Shown here: piece by piece, positions 16,983-23,607 of the stretch
Layout of the letters: every line of letters starts with the position of its first letter
Numbering within the stretch: the stretch's first letter is position 1
Assembly (NCBI RefSeq): GCF_000174195.1
Contig: NZ_ACFY01000031.1
Span: 1-64,000, forward strand
DNA from: Roseburia inulinivorans DSM 16841
GTDB lineage: Bacteria > Bacillota > Clostridia > Lachnospirales > Lachnospiraceae
Length of the DNA stretch: 64,000 nt
Reading direction: 5' to 3'
Position numbers and translations under genes: made by a program
Notes under the pieces: generated by a model
Told to the model about the DNA's origin: nothing
The model's database searches: none
The model's input: the letters and a program-made list of their open reading frames with translations, nothing else

Positions 16983-17948
16983 CTATTTGATTCGGCTGGC
17001 CTCTCGATAATCTTTTGGCATAACTCCATACTTTTTCTTAAATGCAGCAGAAAAGTTGCTGGGCTTTGTATAACCTACAAGAACCGCTATCTGCCCAATG
17101 TTCATATTGCTCTCCAATAACAATCCTGCGGCTCGCTCTAACCGCTGCTCAATAACATACGCATGAACCGAAATGCCGTACATCATGGAGAATCCCCTTG
17201 ATAATTTAGAGACGCTGATTTGAACCTGCCTTGCCAGTCCTTCACAGCTTGGCGCAAAGGCAAGCTCGCTGTCAATGATTCTCTTTGCCTCGATGATGCA
17301 ATCACGTTCACTTTTTGATATGCAGCAGTATTCCGGCGAGAGGATTCGCAGCTCCAACACTTCGCTCAAATATACTGACAGCAATTCATGGATTTTGCTT
17401 TCCAGAAACAGATACCCAAGCCCACCCCGATAATGTGTAAAGTCTTGTAACTCTGCGAAAATATGCTCCATATAGGGCGTTATGCTCACCTTTGAAATTC
17501 CGGTCAGCAGTTTCTTTTCATAGACGGTAATCTCGCCATCCTCGAAGTAGTCCTGTAATAAACGTTTGAAATATGGAACGGGAATTTTGATGTTCTTAAA
17601 ATAGAAGTCGCTGTTTTGCGCATAACAGAGAGACTCCATTTTCCCGTGTCCACGGTAAATGCAGGATTCTCCCTTTGCAAGACAAGCGCCCGCTCTGCTG
17701 CCTGCAATATTCCACGACACGCCGTCGTTCAGGCAGAACAGCATTTGAATATAGTCCTCGCTGTTAATCCCGCGCACATTCATGTCAGAAAAATAATTCA
17801 TCTTCCAGTCTGAAACAACGGCACCCTGTTTTGTCACCACCTGCGCAATTTGTCCGGTTCCCATATCAGAAGGAATCGGGATCGTTACGGTCTGCGGTGA
17901 ATTGGAGAGCAGATCCCGATAGAGGTTGTTCATGTATTCGCTTGTCAT
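16983..17948 (-). CDS. AraC-family transcriptional activator
   Basis: 321 residues. The N-terminal about 210 residues form an effector-binding region (cupin-like, weakly conserved). The C-terminal about 100 residues hold two helix-turn-helix motifs: CEGLARQVQISVSKLSRGF and NIGQIAVLVGYTKPSNFSAAF, ending KKYGVMPKDYR, the AraC signature. AAAAAAGGAGGG precedes ATG 17948. It reads towards the ECF and ABC cargo genes. YbtA, the activator of yersiniabactin uptake, is an AraC protein next to ybtP/ybtQ; by analogy this one may sense the transported metallophore. That comparison is inference. Confidence 0.88.
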   Translation of the reverse strand: MTSEYMNNLYRDLLSNSPQTVTIPIPSDMGTGQIAQVVTKQGAVVSDWKMNYFSDMNVRGINSEDYIQMLFCLNDGVSWNIAGSRAGACLAKGESCIYRGHGKMESLCYAQNSDFYFKNIKIPVPYFKRLLQDYFEDGEITVYEKKLLTGISKVSITPYMEHIFAELQDFTHYRGGLGYLFLESKIHELLSVYLSEVLELRILSPEYCCISKSERDCIIEAKRIIDSELAFAPSCEGLARQVQISVSKLSRGFSMMYGISVHAYVIEQRLERAAGLLLESNMNIGQIAVLVGYTKPSNFSAAFKKKYGVMPKDYREASRIK

Positions 17949-18404
17949 TGGATGCCCTCCTTTTTTCGGTTAGCAGTGACTAATGCACTAATATAGTTTA
18001 CACGATTTACGCCTGAAAGTCAATTTTCAGCACGAATGCAAGCTGCTACAGAAAAAATCAGGGACGTTCCCGCAGGGGCAGAGTGCCATGTCGCGCAGTT
18101 CGGGTACGACGAGGCGCAGACGCAGACACGGTCAACCGGCCGCGTGCGAGGCGAAGCGTTACGCTATATGCGGCATCGAAAACCACGGCTTCAGAGGGGT
18201 TACGAACGGGGGCAAGAAAGCGGCAAGCAATGCAAAGCGGTACCCACTTTGCGAAAACAGACGGATTCCGTTCACACGGAACCCGCCTGTTTCATGCTTG
18301 TTGGGGCGCTGCCCCAATCCCCGCAGAACACAGAGTTTGTGTTCTGAAACGATGGATAAATCCATCGGCTGCGCGATTCTGCAAATCGCTTATGGGCAGG
18401 CAGC
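17949..18404. other. Hairpin-rich interval downstream of the relaxase gene (oriT candidate or terminator cluster)
   Basis: 455 bp without a supported gene. The part near the relaxase stop holds successive stems: about 18256-18290 (inner TTCCGT-TCAC-ACGGAA at 18266-18281), TTGGGGC-GCT-GCCCCAA (18301-18317), CAGAACACA/TGTGTTCTG (18324-18346), GATGGAT-AA-ATCCATC (18351-18366) and GCGATT/AATCGC (18373-18389). On the minus strand the first stem is followed by GTTTTCG and could terminate relaxase transcripts. Five stems in 135 bp are more than a terminator needs. An origin of transfer is possible; no nick site is recognisable. Confidence 0.45.
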
Positions 18405-19829
18405 TCAACGCTGCTCCGCCTCTTGTTCCCGTCGTTCATTCGCTTCCTCCTGCTCCTTGTCCAGCTCCAGAATGCGGTCGATATTGGCCTTAGCCGTCAG
18501 CAGCTCTTTCATATCCTCGCGGGCTTTTCGGTAGTCGGCGTAGGCGGCTTTCTTCTCCACCAGCAGTTCGGCGTACTCGGTATTCAGCGCCTTGATGGTG
18601 GGGAGCTTCTTGAGGCCAAGCCCATCAAAATAGTTCTTTGCGGCCTTGTGCAGCGTGATCTCGCTTTCATGCTCAGCAAGGAATTTCTTAGAGTAACCGG
18701 CTTTGCGATAAGCGGCATAGGTATCGCGGCTCTTGGCGTAGTTCACAATATGCTTCCGCAGCACAGCAATCTCGGCCATGCGCGTTTCCGCAGACTTGAT
18801 CTTTGCGGAAAGGTCGTTGAAACGGGCGGATGCTGCCGCCGCTTTCTCTGCAAGAGCGGTATAATCCAGAAGCTCATTCTCTTGCAGATACGCCACCGTC
18901 TGCGCCATCTGCTTGAGGTTAAACAGAGTTGCCCAGCGCGCATATCCAGCACCCTTGCCAGCGCGTAATTTTGCCTGAATGTCAACCAGCAGATTCCCGC
19001 TTTTCTTTTCTGGAACGGTGATTTCTGTTCGGCGCTTTCGCGGTGTGTGCGTCTTTTCACCGGCAATCACCGCGCGGAGATCTGCGGGAGTATAGCCGTC
19101 ACCGAGGGTATCCATGCGAATGGACTTTTTCTGTTCGCCGCCTAACAGGGACGGGACTTTCTTGCCCTTGACCTCATACCCGGCCTGCCGCAGCAGCTCC
19201 AGCAGCGCTTCAAAGCTATCGGGCTTTTGTGTCAGCGCATCGTCAATGGCTGTGCAGATTCGCTCCCGGTGGGAGGGCTTCTTTTTGTCGCCCAGCCACT
19301 TGTTGTAGCTCTTGCCGTGGCGCTTCGGATTCTCCACGATGGAGCAGCCGTTCTCGATGCAGATGGTATCGTTGAGCCGCCGCACGGCGCGGCTGCTACC
19401 CCAAAAGTTTCGGAATTTTCGGGTCTGGCTGAGCGCGGTGGAGTTCCAAATCACATGATTGTGAATATGGGCTTTGTCAATATGGGTGCAGACAATGTAG
19501 GCGTGATTGCCTTTGGTGAAGCGCTTGGCCAGCTCACAGCCCAAACGGTTCGCGTCCTCCGGTGTGATCTCGCCGGGGACAAAGGATTGCCGCAGATGGT
19601 AGGCAATCACATTATCCTCGCCGCGCACTCTGCCGGTCTTTTGAATGTACTGATTCTTGGTGAAAAGAAACTCGGCGTCGGCGATCCTGCTGTCGCATTG
19701 CCAGCTCGTAATCAGCCTGCCGCCGTCCGTCTTTTGCGGATTTTCGGTGTAGTCGATGATGTCGCTGATGGCCTGTCCCACCGTGCGGCCTTTGCCGGTG
19801 TGCAGGGGCATCAGGCGCGTGGTTGCCAT
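18405..19829 (-). CDS. MOBP-type relaxase (mobilisation nuclease)
   Basis: 474 residues. The N-terminal relaxase domain has the three-His metal motif in HIDKAHIHNHVIWN (about residue 120), preceded by VIAYHLRQSF and followed by SIVENPKRHGKSYNKWLG, as in Tn1549- and CTn-type relaxases. The C-terminal third is helical and charged (ARFNDLSAKIKSAETRMAEI). The protein should nick the ICE at oriT, stay bound to the 5' end and be delivered through the VirD4/VirB4 channel. AAGGAGGTGAACACCC precedes ATG 19829, and a terminator-like hairpin lies just before that site. The accessory MobC gene is further upstream in the same direction. Confidence 0.92.
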   Translation of the reverse strand: MATTRLMPLHTGKGRTVGQAISDIIDYTENPQKTDGGRLITSWQCDSRIADAEFLFTKNQYIQKTGRVRGEDNVIAYHLRQSFVPGEITPEDANRLGCELAKRFTKGNHAYIVCTHIDKAHIHNHVIWNSTALSQTRKFRNFWGSSRAVRRLNDTICIENGCSIVENPKRHGKSYNKWLGDKKKPSHRERICTAIDDALTQKPDSFEALLELLRQAGYEVKGKKVPSLLGGEQKKSIRMDTLGDGYTPADLRAVIAGEKTHTPRKRRTEITVPEKKSGNLLVDIQAKLRAGKGAGYARWATLFNLKQMAQTVAYLQENELLDYTALAEKAAAASARFNDLSAKIKSAETRMAEIAVLRKHIVNYAKSRDTYAAYRKAGYSKKFLAEHESEITLHKAAKNYFDGLGLKKLPTIKALNTEYAELLVEKKAAYADYRKAREDMKELLTAKANIDRILELDKEQEEANERREQEAEQR

Positions 19830-19852
19830 GGGTGTTCACCTCCTTGAAAAGC

Positions 19853-19880
19853 AAAACGGCCTGCCGAAGCAGACCGTTTT
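19853..19880 (-). terminator. Intrinsic terminator-like hairpin before the relaxase RBS
   Basis: AAAACGG-C-CTGC (19853-19864) pairs with GCAG-A-CCGTTTT (19869-19880), with one internal mismatch. On the minus strand it is followed by TTTTGCTTTTC and, within about ten bases, by the ribosome binding site of the relaxase gene. Confidence 0.65.
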
Positions 19881-19885
19881 ATTCT

Positions 19886-20095
19886 TCATTTATCGGATTG
19901 ATAGCGGATAATCGGAACCTGTTTTACCTTTCCTCCAATGGTTCGTCGTTCCAGAGCAAAGATCATATCAGGGGTGCGTTCGAAAAAGCCTTCGTCCTTT
20001 TTCCAGCTCATGCCGCATTTGCAATGCTGCAAGCCTATGAACTGCTGCTTCATCTTTCTGCCGCAGTTCGGGCAGACCTTATTACTGTTTCCCAT
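19886..20095 (-). CDS. Small zinc-ribbon protein
   Basis: 69 residues with two Cys pairs close to the N-terminus (CPNCGRKM and CKCGMSW), likely a single zinc-ribbon knuckle. The rest is basic (ALERRTIGGKVKQVPIIRY). It begins one base after the stop of the AbiEii-type toxin gene, so it is translated with the toxin-antitoxin operon. Function unknown; such small Cys-rich proteins recur in this type of ICE. Confidence 0.65.
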   Translation of the reverse strand: MGNSNKVCPNCGRKMKQQFIGLQHCKCGMSWKKDEGFFERTPDMIFALERRTIGGKVKQVPIIRYQSDK

Positions 20096-20096
20096 A

Positions 20097-20942
20097 TTAT
20101 TCAGCCCGCGCTAATCTATATAGACTGCGGATGGATTCCACGACCGTATGCCACGACAGGTCGGCAGCATAGGAGAACTTTTTCTGATAAGCCCGCCACA
20201 GCTTTTCCATATTTGAGTCGGCCTCGACTTCATCAAAGGCCGCAGGCGCGTCGGCAAGATACTTCTCTGTACCGCGTTTCTTGGCCGTTGCAATGAGCGC
20301 CGCCCGGAGATCAGCAGGAACGATACTCTGTCCGTGGAGCTGGCTCAGAATGTGCAGATCATAGAAATCTCTCATGCGGGTGTTGGTGGTAACACGGGAC
20401 ACAACGGTTTCCAGCTTCTCGGCCAGAACGGTTTCCAGATTGTACGCCCAAATCTCAATGGAGCGATCCTCCAGCATCAGTTTGAAGCTGTACCGCACTT
20501 CGCGGGGCGTGATGGCGTCGCCGGTGGAAATGTCGATCTTGAGCGGCGTTATCACACCGTCAAACTCCGTTTCCATACTGACGCGGATGCCCGGATACTC
20601 GGCCTCGTCCATGATCTCGGAAATGCGCTTCACCCGGAACCCCACGCCATCGTCCACCGGTACAGAGATGATGGAGGCAATCATGTTCTCCACGTCCTCG
20701 ATGCCGACCGTCGCACCCTTTACGGTCGCGTCAATGTCCATCGTGGAGCGGGCGTCAAGGCCGACCATTGCAGCCACCAGCATCCCGCCTTTAAGGATGA
20801 ACTTGTCCCGATATTCCGAAAGAGAAATGCGCTCCAGAAAGCGCTCCATCATGTAATTGCGCATTAGGATTTGCGCATCTGCGGATTTGTCCTTGGAGAG
20901 ATTGCGTATCAGGTCTTTGAGCTGCCGTGCAGTCTTAATCAT
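20097..20942 (-). CDS. AbiEii/AbiGii-family nucleotidyltransferase toxin
   Basis: 281 residues of the type IV toxin-antitoxin toxin family. The nucleotidyltransferase core is visible: FILKGGMLVAAMVGLDARST followed by MDIDATV (GG...D-x-D) near residues 48-74, a further Asp in LKIDISTGD, and the Lys-rich LAEKLETVVSR with DFYDLHIL typical of the family. Members transfer nucleotides to RNA targets and arrest growth. The start overlaps the antitoxin stop by four bases. Placed in the mobilisation operon it should stabilise the ICE and may give phage protection; neither is shown by sequence alone. Confidence 0.9.
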   Translation of the reverse strand: MIKTARQLKDLIRNLSKDKSADAQILMRNYMMERFLERISLSEYRDKFILKGGMLVAAMVGLDARSTMDIDATVKGATVGIEDVENMIASIISVPVDDGVGFRVKRISEIMDEAEYPGIRVSMETEFDGVITPLKIDISTGDAITPREVRYSFKLMLEDRSIEIWAYNLETVLAEKLETVVSRVTTNTRMRDFYDLHILSQLHGQSIVPADLRAALIATAKKRGTEKYLADAPAAFDEVEADSNMEKLWRAYQKKFSYAADLSWHTVVESIRSLYRLARAE

Positions 20943-21532
20943 AAGAGTACCTCCAAATACTGCCGAAGCAGTTTTTCAACACGGAACATCTGCGCATAGC
21001 GCATCAGCTTCCGCAAGTCCTTGCCTTTTCGTTTTGCGTATTGCTTGAGTGCATCCTGAAAGGTCTGCATCTCGATTCCACTGCGGCTGCGGATCAGATC
21101 GCAGATGGTACGCTCCATATCATAGACGGGAACAGGATTCCCGAACGGCGTGTTCATCGTGACGATCCCCACGTCATGCAATTCCTTCTTGATGGTGTAG
21201 ACCTTGATGCCGTCCGCTTGCAGGCTGGCAGGATTGTAGCCGGTCTTGACCGTGATGGAATAGGGATTCGGCTCCCGGTCCGTCAGGTCATGGAAAAACA
21301 ATGCACTTTCATGGGAGAATACGGCCTGCGCACAGCGAAGGTGCAGCAGATACATGGCGTCCGTCCATGCGTCGGGCGAAACATAAACGCCATGCGCTGC
21401 CTGCTCCACACCGCGCTGCTTGGCGTAGGCGTAAAACGTGGACTTAGCAATACCGTTTTCCAAAACCTGCGCGGTTTTGACGATCCCATTGTTTTGCTGA
21501 AAAAGCAGGTCAAGCCGGTCGTAGGCGGTCAT
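20939..21532 (-). CDS. AbiEi-family antitoxin
   Basis: 197 residues. The N-terminal winged helix (IVKTAQVLENGIAKSTFYAYAKQRGV, then HGVYVSP) is the DNA-binding part of AbiEi-type antitoxins; the C-terminal domain (about 90-197) contains PVPVYDMERTICDLIR. It neutralises the toxin indirectly and represses the operon by binding inverted repeats. A matching dyad with 11-bp arms covers the promoter just upstream. Toxin and antitoxin genes overlap, as in known abiE operons. Confidence 0.9.
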   Translation of the reverse strand: MTAYDRLDLLFQQNNGIVKTAQVLENGIAKSTFYAYAKQRGVEQAAHGVYVSPDAWTDAMYLLHLRCAQAVFSHESALFFHDLTDREPNPYSITVKTGYNPASLQADGIKVYTIKKELHDVGIVTMNTPFGNPVPVYDMERTICDLIRSRSGIEMQTFQDALKQYAKRKGKDLRKLMRYAQMFRVEKLLRQYLEVLL

Positions 21533-21544
21533 GTTATCACTTCC

Positions 21545-21584
21545 TTCTTGCTAATATTATATCCGAGATTAGCAAGAAAGTAAA
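21545..21584 (-). promoter_or_regulatory. abiE promoter with overlapping palindromic operator
   Basis: On the minus strand a -35 TTTACT (21584-21579) and a -10 TATAAT (21561-21556) are 17 bp apart. TTCTTGCTAAT (21545-21555) is repeated inverted at 21568-21578, so the arms flank the -10 box. This is the expected binding site for AbiEi autorepression. Confidence 0.75.
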
Positions 21585-21600
21585 CAGGGATTTTAGAAAA

Positions 21601-21628
21601 GCAAGCCGAGGCGTTCGCCCCGGCTTGC
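21601..21628 (-). terminator. Terminator upstream of the abiE promoter
   Basis: GCAAGCCG-A-GGCG pairs with CGCC-C-CGGCTTGC (21601-21628), followed on the minus strand by TTTTC. It lies three bases after the stop of the CD1845-like gene, so abiE has its own transcription unit. Confidence 0.7.
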
Positions 21629-21631
21629 ACT

Positions 21632-21919
21632 TTAACTATGAATGAAGTTTTTCATGGCAGAGTTCACGTCTTGCAGCTTGCCAAGTCCCTGCACAGCCAG
21701 CATTGGAAGTCCCATCGGGCTGATCAGAAACGCCAGCACAAGGAGGATGATGCCGTTCTTTACGGAGTAGGTAATCAGCACGGCGAAAGCCAGCAGGGAG
21801 AGCAGTCCGCTTGCCAGCTTGAACACGAAGCCGGAACAGGACAGCAGCCCCGCGCACAGCCAAACGAACAGGGACAGGATAAGCGACAGCGGCGCAAAGA
21901 GAATTTTCAGGATGAACAT
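21632..21919 (-). CDS. CD1845-like small membrane protein
   Basis: 95 residues, nearly all hydrophobic with three or four predicted membrane helices (LFAPLSLILSLFVWLCAGLL, SGLLSLLAFAVLITYSV, GIILLVLAFLISPMGLPML) and a short C-terminal tail. It matches the small membrane proteins of CD1845 type in C. difficile-like conjugative transposons. Function unknown. The start overlaps the end of the preceding gene by 13 bases. Confidence 0.75.
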   Translation of the reverse strand: MFILKILFAPLSLILSLFVWLCAGLLSCSGFVFKLASGLLSLLAFAVLITYSVKNGIILLVLAFLISPMGLPMLAVQGLGKLQDVNSAMKNFIHS

Positions 21920-22224
21920 TTTGCGGCCTCCTTTTCACAAAGTGCGGTCAGCGCGTCACGCTCTTTGGCGAGCTTTGCTTCTTCCTTTTCGGTCAGATCA
22001 CGATCTCCACCCGTAATCTCCATCATGCGGAAATTCTCATAGGCATCCAGCAGAGAATCCAACAAATCTTCGGGCGTAGGGCAAAAGTACACGGTGTTCC
22101 AGTCCTGCCGATAGCAGTCAAAGCCCATAACGGTGTAGCCCTTGCTGGTGAGGACAACTTCAAAATCATCATCGCGGGCGAGGTAGTCAGAAAATACCTT
22201 CAGCACAATTTCGTTTGTCAGCAT
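21907..22224 (-). CDS. Conserved ICE protein of unknown function
   Basis: 105 residues from ATG 22224 (MLTNEIVLKVFSDYL), which has GGAAAGGAG eleven bases upstream. The acidic protein has AFDCYRQDWNTVY-like aromatic core sequence and a charged C-terminus (DLTEKEEAKLAKERDALTAL). The open frame reaches 22353, but that extension crosses AT-rich sequence without a binding site. No function is recognised. Position next to the CD1845-like gene is typical of this ICE family. Bases 22225-22449 upstream hold no supported gene. Confidence 0.6.
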   Translation of the reverse strand: MLTNEIVLKVFSDYLARDDDFEVVLTSKGYTVMGFDCYRQDWNTVYFCPTPEDLLDSLLDAYENFRMMEITGGDRDLTEKEEAKLAKERDALTALCEKEAAKCSS

Positions 22225-22449
22225 GCGTTCCGCAGCTCCTTTCCAAGCGGTCAAATCTCTTTCTGATATTAGATTACTTTGCTCATTAGTGTTTTGCAAG
22301 GATGCGGCAAAGTCATACGAATAGTTTTCGCCTTTTGCCCGACATCTAACCATATCACATAATCCTTCTTTAGTACAGCTACCTGAACTAATTTGCTCCA
22401 GATGGGAAATATAATGTTGGTACAGTTACAGGGACGGGAGGTGTGATAC

Positions 22450-22689
22450 TTGCAGTTGAATGAAGCCGTCAGCAGGCGTTTGGTCGAGCTGATGCAGGAG
22501 CGCGGCATGACGCAGTATCAGCTTTATATGAAAAGCGGCGTACCGAAGTCCACCATCGGCAATCTTGTGAACTGCGCATACCCATCCATGAAGCTGCGGA
22601 TCATCCACGAGCTTTGTCAGGGATTGGAGATCGACCTGAGCAGCTTTTTTGCCTCGCCGTTATTCGATGAAAATAATCTGGAACCGTAG
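22450..22689 (+). CDS. Small XRE-family regulator (TTG start)
   Basis: 79 residues: a single helix-turn-helix domain (LVELMQERGMTQYQLYMKSG, VPKSTIGNLVNC) and a short tail with GLEIDLSSFFASPLF. GGGAGGTG lies before TTG 22450; no ATG fits. It is the only rightward gene in this part of the ICE and sits between the MobC-side genes and the toxin-antitoxin side, so it may repress a local promoter. A terminator follows directly. Confidence 0.8.
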   Translation: MQLNEAVSRRLVELMQERGMTQYQLYMKSGVPKSTIGNLVNCAYPSMKLRIIHELCQGLEIDLSSFFASPLFDENNLEP

Positions 22690-22690
22690 A

Positions 22691-22761
22691 AGCTCCGATG
22701 CTGTTTTGCGTCGGGGCTTTTGCTTTTGTACGGACAGGGGCGGCGGAATAACCGCCGCCCC
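22691..22761 (+). terminator. Terminator after the small XRE gene and GC-rich hairpin
   Basis: AGC-TCCGA-TGC (22691-22701) pairs imperfectly with 22708-22718 and is followed by TTTTGCTTTTG, a rightward terminator. A second, perfect stem GGGGCGGCGG (22737-22746) with 22752-22761 ends the convergent mobC transcripts. Confidence 0.7.
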
Positions 22762-22767
22762 TGCGAC

Positions 22768-23106
22768 TTATTTCAGCGCCGCCAGCGAGGAAACGATTTT
22801 CTCCGCCGCCGTCCATATCCGTTCCTGATTTTGCTGAATGTCCTCCAGATCTGTTTCGTAGATGCGGCCTGTTTCGTGGGCGCGGCGGGTGAGCTGGTTG
22901 AGGTTGTTGCTGGAATACCGAAGCAGGGACACCAGCTCCCGCAGCTCCGGAAGGTCGAGCTTCACCACATATCCGTCAATCGCCATCTTGCGGAGATATG
23001 CCGCCATGTTGGTGGTGCCGAACTGTGCCATCTTTGTTTCAATCATTTCCCGCTCCTGCGGTGTAACGCGGAATTTAAGCTGAATGTCCCGTTTGCGCTT
23101 TGCCAT
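22768..23106 (-). CDS. mobC: MobC-like relaxosome accessory protein
   Basis: 112 residues. It starts with a basic segment (MAKRKRDIQLKFRVTPQE) forming the ribbon of a ribbon-helix-helix fold; then MAAYLRKMAIDGYVV and LVSLLRYSSNNLNQLTRRAHETG, the signature of MobC-type plasmid mobilisation proteins, and a C-terminal helix. It should bind oriT and help the relaxase nick. Unusually for a relaxase/MobC pair, the two genes are about 2.9 kb apart with a toxin-antitoxin operon between them. Confidence 0.88.
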   Translation of the reverse strand: MAKRKRDIQLKFRVTPQEREMIETKMAQFGTTNMAAYLRKMAIDGYVVKLDLPELRELVSLLRYSSNNLNQLTRRAHETGRIYETDLEDIQQNQERIWTAAEKIVSSLAALK

Positions 23107-23109
23107 CGC

Positions 23110-23607
23110 TCAACGCTCCGGAGATTTGGACTTCGCCGAAATTTTCGGCGAAGTTGTTTCAGGCAGCTTTTTCAGCATATCCCGGACAGAGGTTTTCTGC
23201 TGCTCCTGCGCGTAGGCTTTGCGGGTCTGGCTGAGAAACAGATCGACCAAACCGGGATGGCTGCTGACGGCCAGATAGCAGTTGCGGTCAGTACCCCATG
23301 CGTCGGGATTGGCGGGGATGGACATGGCGTTTGCCCAAGCCCTGTTGTCGGGAGAATAGCGTCTGTCCCAGTCCGCTTGACAGACGGTGATGGCAAGGAT
23401 ATGAAATGCGCGGTCATAGCCAAACTGCTGCACTACCTGATCGACCGCTGCTGTATCCAGCCGGTTATCCCGGTAGTGGTCGCGGATGGCGGCTTCGATA
23501 GCTTCCTTGCAGGCTGCGTTCGTCTGATTGGAGGCGCGGTAGGCAGCAAGCTCGTCATGCTCTCTGGCATAGGATGCCGGGTGCTTGTAAACGGGGAGAT
23601 TTTTCAT
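23110..23607 (-). CDS. DUF3849 domain protein
   Basis: 165 residues. The body (ASYAREHDELAAYRASNQTN, AVDQVVQQFGYDRAFHILAITVCQADWDRRYS) matches the DUF3849 family, commonly next to or fused with the methylase/helicase giant of these ICEs. Its stop is three bases before mobC. The C-terminus TTSPKISAKSKSPER is encoded by the 25-nt palindrome also present in parB, so the tail looks like an insertion. Function unknown. Confidence 0.8.
   Translation of the reverse strand: MKNLPVYKHPASYAREHDELAAYRASNQTNAACKEAIEAAIRDHYRDNRLDTAAVDQVVQQFGYDRAFHILAITVCQADWDRRYSPDNRAWANAMSIPANPDAWGTDRNCYLAVSSHPGLVDLFLSQTRKAYAQEQQKTSVRDMLKKLPETTSPKISAKSKSPER
23130..23154. repeat. 25-nt palindromic element, copy 1 (in the DUF3849 gene)
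   Basis: ACTTCGCCGAAA, a central T, and TTTCGGCGAAGT, identical base for base to 53007-53031. On the minus strand it encodes TSPKISAK in frame with the host protein. Confidence 0.85.
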
